Below are positions 56,206 through 64,000 of a stretch of 64,000 nt of DNA, piece after piece. Origin of the DNA: Oopsacas minuta. Taxonomy: Eukaryota > Porifera > Hexactinellida > Lyssacinosida > Leucopsacidae. Under the pieces are notes generated by a model that saw only the letters and a list, made by a program, of their open reading frames with translations, made no database searches and was not told the origin of the DNA. Numbering within the stretch: position 1 is the first letter of the stretch; every line of letters starts with the position of its first letter. The stretch lies in the NCBI GenBank assembly GCA_024704765.1, contig JAKMXF010000155.1, positions 124,001-188,000 of the forward strand, written 5' to 3'. Position numbers and translations under genes: made by a program.

Positions 56206-57826
56206 AACTCTATGGTATCGTCAAGAAGAAAATGTTCTAATGACCCTAATAAGTTCTATTACATATGTGGTGAATATACATTGAAAGATCAGAAAAAAGG
56301 TATCCCTGACTTCGTGCGAAAGTCATACTTTACTTACTTTGAGGTGAAGCTTGGTGACCAGGATAGGCTATGGGCTCCGCATATTATTTGTAAAACATGT
56401 AATGAATATCTAAGGCTGTGGATTAATGGCAAGAGAGAGAGCTTTGAGTTTGGCATGCCTATGCTATCGAGAGAACAGAGGAATCATTATGATGATTGCT
56501 ATTTTGTATGGTCGATATGAAAGGATTTAATCGATATAAGAAAAGAATGTGGAGTTACACTGATTTGGACTCTGCTAGGCGTCCTGTGCTTCACAGTGAG
56601 GAGGTTCCTCTGCCAAAATTTAGTCCCGTACTAGTCCTCTCAATAGATTGTGATAGAATAGGTGAAGATTTGGAAAATAGCATGTCATTTCAGTTAAAGT
56701 GAACTCGAGGTTAGCTCCTCATTATCTGGTCAATTCAATCAGGAAGAACTCAATGATCTAATTAGGGACCCCAACCTGTCTAAAGACTGTTTAGAAATTT
56801 TGGCTTCCAGGCTCAACGAGAAGAATATTCTTAACCCTGGAACTAAGATAACATATTACCGTCATAGAGAAGAAGGGTTAATTCATTACTTTAGCCAACA
56901 AGATAGCCTCGTCTCTGCAATGACATTGGAGGATTTCTCCTGGAAATGGGAGTACCACAGTATAGACCAGAAGATGGGCGCCTATTCATTGATAGTTCCA
57001 AAAGAAGCTTGAAGTGCGTTTTATTGCATAATGGAAATAAATATGCAGCTATTCCAATTGGAGATTCAACAAAGCTTAAGGAGGAGTATGAAAATATTTA
57101 AATGGTATTGCAAAAATTGAAATATCATCATCACCAGTGGTTGATATGTGTTGATCTTAAGATGATAAAGTTTCTACTTGGCCAACAAGGTGGAACTAAT
57201 AAGTACTCTTGTTTTATATGTTTATGGGACAGCAGAGTCTGCAAAGAGCATTGGATAAATAAAGTGTGGCCTTTGAGAACTGATCTAACAGTTGGAGGAG
57301 CGAACATTCTGTATGAACCATTTGTTTCTAGAGAAAAAATCATTCTTCCTCCCCTCGACATCAAGTTGGGTTTAATGAAGCAGCTCGTAAAATCTCTAGA
57401 TAAGACGGCCCCTGTTTCAAGTACCTTTGCAGATCATTCCCAGTAATGAGCAATGAAAACTGAAAGCACGGATCTTGATGGGCCTCAGATCCGCAGTCTC
57501 ATAAGAAACATAGGTTTCGTCCAATCCATGACTAATTTAGAATCTTCAGCGAGGTGTGCTTATGTTTTGGTAGTCAATAACTTCTTGGGTAATAATAAAG
57601 CTAACAACTACATAGATTTGGTCAATGACATGCTTTGCAAATTTATAGATTTAGATGTTACATGAGCATCAAGATTCACTATCTATTTAGCCACTTGGAT
57701 CGTTTCTCTGAAAACCTTGGGGATTTAAATGAGGAACAGGGGGAAAGGTTTCATCAGGACATCAAGGTCATTGAAGAGAGATATCAAGGCAGGTGGGAAA
57801 CCCACATGATGGCAGATTACTGTTGA
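56206..57826 (+). pseudogene. Relic of the unnamed EQGERFHQDI protein family, copy 2 (fuller)
   Basis: The N-terminal block has 'FYYICGEYTLKDQKKGIPDF' and 'LGDQDRLWAPHIICKTCNEY', a C-x2-C...C-x2-C zinc-ribbon-like unit. After breaks come 'FNQEELNDLIRDPNLSK' (56739), 'FIDSSKRSLKCVLLHNGN' (56985, from two frames), 'FLLGQQGGTNKYSCFICLWD' (57172), 'PPLDIKLGLMKQLVKSLDK' (57350) and 'NLGDLNEEQGERFHQDI' (57716) with 'MMADYC' at the end. Gene order equals the minus-strand copy at 10.2-11.5 kb, and this copy supplies its missing middle. At least six frame breaks are present. Function is unknown. The S-S-K-R-S-L-K core and 'G-Q-Q-G-G-x-x-K' block could be part of an RNase H-like fold, but that is a guess. 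Confidence 0.8.
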
Positions 57827-58559
57827 AGCCTCCAGCGAGATTGACTCTGACATCCCATAACAGAAAATCAAATAAGAGACGATTTTAGATGTTCTTCAAT
57901 AAACAAGTTCAGTATTCTTTTTAATATTATTACTTTTAACCGATTAGTTGTTTTGGCAATGATAAATGTATTCCATACAGAGTTGCTGTAATGATAAAAT
58001 TATACTTCCCAAATTTTCGGTTTTGCTGTTAATAATTACATTCAAAAACTACAAATTTCTATAATTAATATTTACACTTGGAAGCATACGGAGTTGAATA
58101 TCACCACTGAAACACCATGCCACTTTTAATGTGAAGAAATTTATGTGTAGTATATCTTCACTATTATTATACTTATCACGCCAAATTTAACATTAGGTAT
58201 CGCAAAAGCTAGAGCCAATTCGGATAAGCCGATTCCATTTTCAGATTCCTCGGGGTCAATATACATAGAAACGGATCTAACATCTTAGGCAACAAATTGT
58301 TTATTGATCAGTGTAATAATTACTCACGATCATTGGTTCATTCTTAATCTCTTCTAAATACTGGGGTGTTCAATTTATATCAGTCCCTATGCTAGAAAAA
58401 TCAACCTACACACTTTGAATTATATAATAATGCAGTGTGCTCGAAATAATCCTCCTCACGTGAACACATCGCCTCAACCTTTCTATCCAATGTATAAATG
58501 TCTTTTTGAACTTTTCTTTGGTATCGATTTCAGGATCTTATGGAGCTCATCACCTAATT
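57827..58559. other. No gene recognised
   Basis: AT-rich DNA, possibly 3' sequence of the preceding relic. Confidence 0.4.
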
Positions 58560-58960
58560 ATAACAGTGTACCGATAACTCGGCAAGCCAAGTGTTTTTGA
58601 CACAGCTAAACAGTCAAAAAAGTCACATGTATACATTGTGTGTTCGAATATGCGGCGTCCATCTTGATGAAATCTTTCTAAATTCCATGTGGTTGATCGG
58701 AATGCCATCAACACTTCCAGTTGAAATATCAAGATGCATAGCTATTGCAGGGACTGCGGAGTGTGGATCATCTTCCAAGATATTTTTTACAAAATCGATG
58801 GTATGTGGGATGATGACGGCATTGGGCGTCCAGATTTAGCATCATCTTCAAGACCCTCCCTATCTTCACGAAATCGCTTCGCCCATTCTTTTACTCTAGA
58901 ATATGAAAGAACATCCTCTGTATACACTTTGAGCAACTTATTGTTGTGAAGACTTGAGAA
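58560..58960 (-). pseudogene. Mariner-type transposase fragment
   Basis: The minus strand reads 'SYSRVKEWAKRFREDREGLE' then 'DDAKSGRPMPSSS', the second helix-turn-helix and linker of mariner transposases (x-V-x-x-W-x-x-R-F-x-x-G-R-x-x-x-x-D-x-x-x-x-G-R-P). Further on comes 'GSVDGIPINHMEFRKISSRW', matching G-S-V-x-x-I-L-x-x-x-L-x-x-x-K-x-x-x-R-W. The catalytic domain is absent or unrecognisable. Confidence 0.75.
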
Positions 58961-59199
58961 GCTATTTCAATGAAAAGATAGAAAAATAACTCCCCAAAGA
59001 AATTGCAATACATACAAACCATTATTCCAAATTACATGCTTTAAACAGTATTTTAAAGGACATTGTTGTGTTTTACTAGTCTTAACACAGCTAAGCACAT
59101 TCATTTTAGATATTATACACTAGCATAAGGCCTGAAAAATAGTTAGCAGCCTAAGTTAATGCTATAGTGGTTAAGAAATGAAGTAAGTAATTCAATGTT

Positions 59200-60289
59200 G
59201 TGGAATTAGCTTCTATTACATTATATCAATATCATTCTGCTCTCCAAAGTCTTCTGCCTCTTTTCATAACAATAGCCATTGGGATTCACATCTTATTTTA
59301 CCAATGTAGCAATAGTAGCATCGATTTCCATTGTAGCATATGATGGTACAGTGATTCTGTTTGAAGCAAGTCAGCAAATTTCAGAAAATGTGAAATAATT
59401 TTCTAAAAGCCATAGAAGATTCAATTGCTCTTCTCCTGTCATGGCCAACTATAATCTTGTCATGAGTTACCAGAATAGCTGTGAATGTCCCCCAAATAGC
59501 AGCTATTGATTCCTAACAGCAAGACCACTTTATAAAGGAGAGTTCTTTCAACGTTATTTCCCTCTTTTTACCAGAGGACTTTTGCATCTCAAGAAATACT
59601 TCATATGTTTGGGAAGAGTATCAAATGATCTTGATAGCTTGAAGGAGGGAGACGAAATCATTTGCAGCAGTAATACTTTTCACAACATCTACGAAGGATA
59701 AATTAACTCGATGTGCTCAACAGTATTCATACATTGCTTGCTTACATCTATCTCGAATCAAAACTTAAACTCCAGCATTCAACCACTAATGCCAGACGCA
59801 CCATCATAACACTGGCTACATAGATTGATAAGTCTATGTTGAATCTGAAATCCTTTAGAAGATGTACTTTCCAAGAGCAGCAGCATTCGTATATCCAGGA
59901 AAAAGTTCAACTGTCTTAGATCAATGTATGTAACGGAAAGCAATTGATAGTTGTTCATTTTTACTATGGCCTCTAATTTAATCCGAAAGTATTGTAGAAT
60001 ATTTCCTCTTAAAGTTCTGGAGCTAGTCTCTGTCAAAATTAATCCGCTAGAAATTGAATTAACTCCTTCTGAATTGTCAAGACATCCTTTTTGTAGGATC
60101 TTGCAAGTAATCTCTCAGTGCAGGCGAGTGACATGAAAGCAATTTCAATAACATTAAATATTTCCAGAGTTGTTAATGACATCATTATTATTATCATAAT
60201 CCTCATGACCTGGGTGAGGTATTCCATGTTGTGCATAGTAGAGAATGGCTTTCATAATTGAAGGAATATATTTCCTATTCTCTACTATG
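59200..60289 (-). pseudogene. ZMYM1-type hAT transposase, downstream part
   Basis: Minus-strand blocks: 'ENRKYIPSIMKAILYYAQHG' then 'IPHPGHED' (60285-60170), the pattern E-N-R-x-Y-I-x-x-x-x-x-x-x-x-x-x-x-Q-x-I-x-x-R-G-H. 'CSQCYDGASGISG' follows at 59820-59780, then 'HRVNLSFVDVVKSITAANDF' near 59720-59660. Numerous stops. The upstream part resumes beyond the Merlin element at 62101. Confidence 0.8.
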
Positions 60290-62100
60290 GGTACTATTAC
60301 ACGAATCTGCCTCTTTTTATTGGTAAGAGATATCAAATCACTGCTAATAGATTTGAATAGAGTATGTTCAGAGAAGAATATTAATCGAAAGAAATCCAAA
60401 ATCGGATGAAAACTGACAAAGTTGGAACATTTTGGCTACTAAGCCAAATCCTATGGAGAAAATTGTATTATCGAATAGACGCAAATAATACTAATAGAAT
60501 TGCTTGCATTAGACTATGTAATATAATTGGATATGCATATTGCATATTGAGGTTAACGAGTAAGAGATTTTGAGCTCAGCTTAACTATGACTGTAACAAT
60601 GTAACAAAAGGAATGCGAAACCACAGATGATGTACTTCTGTAGTTAGTTACATACAATATATACACATAAGAATTTATGATAATCTACACAGTAAACAAG
60701 GTATTACATGCATTATACTAATGTCTAATTGAGATACTAAACTACAGGATACTGTGACCTAATTTCTGAAATGATGTTCTTGAAACTGTTTGAACAATTT
60801 TTCTTCCTCCAGCAATGTGCTGCCAGATAAGTATCGAGGAGTTCCGGATTAGTTGTCATCAAATTTCTGCTTCTTTTTTTAAAAAGCCCCCAAGCCGATT
60901 CAATGGTTTGCGTATGCGCGCCTGTTGTTGGGTCCACAAAATTTTCGCTATGATTAACTGTATAATGAGGAAATGTTCCGGGTGTATTTGATTATAGGAA
61001 GCCCATTTGTCAGACATTATGATACTTCCTGGACGAATAAATTCGTTAACCAATGGAATAAGTGTAGAAGCCGATCTATCTGCAACTGGTATCATAAACA
61101 TGTCACTAGTTCCCCTACAAACTCCACCAAACACCCATTGGCCAGATAATAACCTACCACGACTGTGTTTATGATGACCAAATTTGCTTTCATCAATTTC
61201 CACAATTTCTCCTGGTCCTCCTATATGCTCGAGGTACGATAAATACCTTGTTACACAAATGTCACGCATATAGTTTTTCCAATCTGTAATCGTGGACTTC
61301 GACCATCCTAAATTTTCTTCAAAAGTTTCTGTGGTCTGATAATCCTTTGACCAGAGAAAGATAAACTCAATGAGCTCTATGAGTTTTTGGTTAGAGGACT
61401 CAAAGAAAGAACCTACCCTAAGTGACGCTACCTTTCTACATGCTTTCTCCATGCACCTCCAACCCAGCTCTTCAGCAGCATGGGAAAATTTCCCTATCTT
61501 CATTAATCTTCCGCATTTACATACTATTCCCCTTGCCAGAAGGCCATTTTCTTGCAACCATCTGATGACTGCATCCTGGTCAGTAACTATGCTTTGGTAA
61601 AATCTTTTCAACGGAACAACACCAATATCTGGAAAAATAATTGGCATTAACATCGGGGTAAATGTTAGTGAAGCAACAGCCATGGATTCGTGTTTGAATG
61701 AATTATAAAGTGATAAATGGGAAATACTATATTTATGTTTACGAATGCAAAACGTAATATGATAAAGTTAGCTTGCCACAGAAGTATATCTTCTCTGGCT
61801 TCGCATTCCTTTGTTACATTGTTACAGTCGTAGTTAAGCTGAGCTCAAATTCTCTTACTCGTTAACCTCAATATGCAATATGCACGTCCAATTATATTGC
61901 ATAGTCTAATACGTCTATTCGATAATACAATTTTCTCCATAAGATTGGGCTTAGTAGCCAAAATGCTCCAACTTTGTCAGTTTTCATCCGATTTTGGATT
62001 TCTTTCGATTAATATTCTTCTCTGATCATACTCTATTAATCTATTAGCAGTGATTTGATATCTCTTACCAATAAAAAGAGGTAGATCGTGTAATTGTACC
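60290..62100 (-). mobile_element. Merlin transposon with ~330-360-bp terminal inverted repeats
   Basis: The element begins GGTACTATTACACGA and ends TCGTGTAATTGTACC. A perfect 8-bp duplication CTACTATG flanks it (60282-60289 and 62101-62108), the size Merlin elements make. The terminal repeats extend from 60290 to about 60650 and from about 61775 to 62100, and differ by scattered changes and a few indels. Between them lies a nearly intact IS1016-type transposase. It interrupts the hAT frame exactly at the duplication. Confidence 0.95.
60737..61683 (-). pseudogene. Merlin (IS1016/IS1595-like) transposase with a single frameshift
   Basis: Starts at ATG 61683. A zinc ribbon is visible (Cys55, Cys57, Cys77, Cys82), then the DDE domain: Asp164 in 'VEIDESKFGHHKHSRGR', Asp225 in 'IIMSDKWASYNQIHPEHF', and after a 1-nt loss in a T-run near 60965 the Glu in 'GAHTQTIESAWGLFKK' (about 60900). 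The C-terminus 'YLAAHCWRKKN...' ends at a TAA near 60737. Apart from the one shift, no stop interrupts about 310 codons. It is the youngest autonomous-type element in the window, or possibly intact if the base loss is an assembly error. Confidence 0.93.
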
Positions 62101-62300
62101 CTACTATGTTTAGCTGACCAATACTATCCAATTATATAGTAATAGTGTTTCCAGTTTCCGTTCCCTTCAGATATTGCCCAAATCAGCAAAGCATTCATAT
62201 GCTTTTTATATTTTGCTTGACTATTGAAAAGACTATCCCTACCGCAAGCGTGCTTTTAATCTCTGAAACCAACTTTTATAAATGCAAATTCAGCTGAAGT
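62101..62300 (-). pseudogene. ZMYM1-type hAT transposase, upstream part
   Basis: The minus strand reads 'LDSIGQLNIVENRKYI' when the Merlin and one target duplication are ignored, continuous with 60289. It matches the Q-L-N-x-x-x-x-x-x-x-E-N-R-x-Y block of hAT proteins. Further upstream the frame fades by about 62300. Confidence 0.75.
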
Positions 62301-63323
62301 ATAAAAGGGTCGACAAGGAAAGCAAAAGGTTATTCAGTGTGCTATCTACCATTGACAATGATTATTCATACCTAATGTAGTAGGAAATAGAAAATTCGGT
62401 TGTATTAATTTTCATCTTTGCTTTTAGGTATGTATATCTTCTTCTAAAGTAGCTAATGAACTAAAGGATCGTTTCTAGGCATTGTGCAGGTGAATCTAGA
62501 TGTTTCGTACTTTGAGAGATTTGAACCACAAGTGGAAGTCGAAGTTGAGGTTGAAACATTATCGATTCCCCCTCTCATCTTTTCTCTACCATTATCCCAA
62601 AAGTCACTAATAGTACACTTTATTAGAGCTTACTAAAATAGCTATCCACAAAAATAGCATTTCAAACAAATGAGGTTCCCAAATTATTCAATGGCAATGA
62701 GTAAAATATCTACGTGTGATTAAATAAGATTTTCTGAAATTATACATAATTCATAAACATACAAACAGATTCAAATTAAGGTTAAATTTTGAACTAAATT
62801 ATTTGCCAGCGGACCAATGTTGCCCCTAGCCTCTCTACGCCCATGTATATGGGCTAGAAACCTGGCTGTCTCTCCCTGAAAAAGGCGGCAAATTATGTAA
62901 GCAGACATTTACTAGCAGGCTCGTAGACACCTTCCAAAAGTGGGGGCTTATTTCATAGCTCCCTAGTTTGAGTTGGTCCAAAGCGGATCACCCCACCCTT
63001 CCCCTCTGGTCAGATATTCAGTACTAACTTCATAATTCAATTTCTATATATCATGATATCAGTCTACGTAACTTTATCCTGATCAGTGACCATATTTCCT
63101 GAACCATAGATAACTTCAAGAGTCCAGGCTGCTAAATCACCAGAAATCTATATCTTCGAATTAGACTAGCATTTTGAGAGATCTAACCCCATCTAAACCT
63201 TGTGTGAATTTCAAAGCAATCGGATAAGATTTGACTGTGCCACGTGAGTTTGCATTTTGGTCCAATCCATGGTCTTCAAGGCCGCTTAAAATTCTCGAAA
63301 TTGCTCCAAGGACTGTGGCATCA
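62301..63323. other. No gene recognised
   Basis: AT-rich to about 62800, then a GC-richer patch (62810-63010) without a domain-bearing frame or clear terminal repeat. Confidence 0.4.
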
Positions 63324-63600
63324 ACAAATGGAAAGATATCAATGTGTTCTAAACAGTTATATGTAGCTAAGATATGCTTACATGCTTTGCTTGAACTTGA
63401 TTTTTCAAATTGGCAGCAGCCAGCCCAGAATTCTGTCCATAATTTCAACAATACCTCAGAAATACTCCACCCCTGGTATTAGAGGTGTTAGAGGAAATTG
63501 TGGGCCGAATTCTCGGCTGGCTGCTGCAAAATCGGAAATAGCATGCAAAGATATCTTACCTACATATAACCGTTTAGAAGACATTGATATCTCTACCAGT
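63324..63600. repeat. Inverted repeat with ~100-bp arms
   Basis: Positions 63324-63438 ('gatatcaatgtgttctaaac', 'agttatatgtagctaagata', 'ggcagcagccagcccagaatt') pair with 63505-63598 read backwards. About 65 bp separate the arms. Short frames on both arms give similar peptides ('YNCLEHIDIF' on minus, 'YNRLEDIDIS' on plus), so two head-to-head copies of one degraded sequence lie here. Confidence 0.7.
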
Positions 63601-64000
63601 GGTGTACCAAGGGGGAAGGGGGGATGCTCCGCCCCAGGTGCACTCAAAGGGTTGCCAACCTTGAATGAGAGAGATACATTATATTACATATTTTTGAGAT
63701 CCAAGACGATTTTACTGCGTTCCTATACATACCTGCTAGACTATGATACGTTTATCCAGCAAAATTTATTCATCGTACCGTGACATACGTAATATAAGGC
63801 CTGACTTGATTTGCATTGAATATGATATGTTGAGATTAATACCATTGTATTTGACAATATTCGTACCAAATGGTAGATAGAAAGTAATCATTTTACACTA
63901 CAACAAAATTGTATAAATATAGAAATAAGAAATGCTAGGGAAACAAAGAGACTACCAACAGCAAAATTACTAATTATTATGATTTGAATTTGGTGTATTT
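63597..64000 (+). mobile_element. Possible left end of a hAT element running off the window
   Basis: 'cagtggtgtaccaaggggga' followed by 'aggggggatgctccgcccca' matches the widespread hAT terminus of the type CAGTGGYGTA-C-AGGGGGG...CCGCCCCGGG. No transposase frame is seen in the remaining 400 bp and the other end lies outside. Confidence 0.5.

Noticed and set aside
60290-62100. Palindromic duplication of the hAT relic around a Merlin core
   Set aside because: The inverted arms start exactly at an 8-bp target duplication and are the long terminal repeats of Merlin itself.
1-64000. Search for tRNA, rRNA or CRISPR features
   Set aside because: No A-box/B-box pair with a cloverleaf, no rRNA core sequence and no regularly spaced identical repeats were found by eye.

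Overview
This window is nuclear DNA of an animal. It is AT-rich and gene-poor, and most of it is dead transposons. The animal assignment rests on three conserved host genes: a ZNF106-like WD40/zinc-finger gene, a CNOT9 (Rcd1/CAF40) gene and a Pat1/PATL1-like gene. All three are diverged from vertebrate versions. Host coding exons are long and almost uninterrupted. The only intron I can place is 35 nt long, and one gene has AATAAA overlapping its stop codon. This points to a fast-evolving lineage with very short introns, as known in some parasitic or miniaturised animals. I cannot name the species.

Host genes: a ZNF106-like gene (2919-5194, minus, two exons, 746 aa); CNOT9 (18470-19714, plus, 414 aa with a long N-terminal extension); a secreted/membrane protein with a Cys-rich head and a TM2-like tail (33854-34453, plus); and the C-terminal part of a Pat1-like decapping activator (37769-38716, plus). 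CNOT9 (CCR4-NOT deadenylation) and Pat1 (decapping) belong to the same 5'-3' mRNA decay route. Their presence 18 kb apart is probably coincidence but is worth noting.

Transposons, left to right: a hAT fragment (1.5 kb); a complete but decayed hAT with a perfect 8-bp target duplication (7150-9467); a relic of a widespread unnamed family carrying an E-Q-G-E-R-F-H-Q-D motif (10.2-11.5 kb, second copy 56.2-57.8 kb); a Mutator-like relic (12.7-14.2 kb); two unnamed interspersed repeats, each present twice; retroelement debris with a 2A-like peptide motif (22.1-22.35 kb) and an OTU protease domain (24.85-25.14 kb); a ZMYM1/TTF-type hAT (25.3-28.2 kb); a LINE reverse-transcriptase tail (29.8-30.0 kb); a Tigger/pogo-like element inside a 925-bp near-identical duplication (35.5 and 53.9 kb); several MITEs; and a BED-finger hAT with a perfect 8-bp duplication (41413-43862).

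At 44-48.5 kb a RAG1/Transib-type element (44520-47459) is inserted in a minus-strand hAT. It keeps aligned catalytic Asp, Asp and Glu, a zinc Cys pair and RSS-heptamer-like ends. Next come a THAP/P-element relic (48.76-50.25 kb) and a retroviral-type integrase element (51.4-52.55 kb). At 59.2-62.3 kb a Merlin element (60290-62100) has long terminal inverted repeats, a perfect 8-bp duplication and a transposase broken by one frameshift. It also sits inside an older hAT. The nested pairs give a relative order of invasion: hAT elements first, Merlin and the RAG1-like element later.
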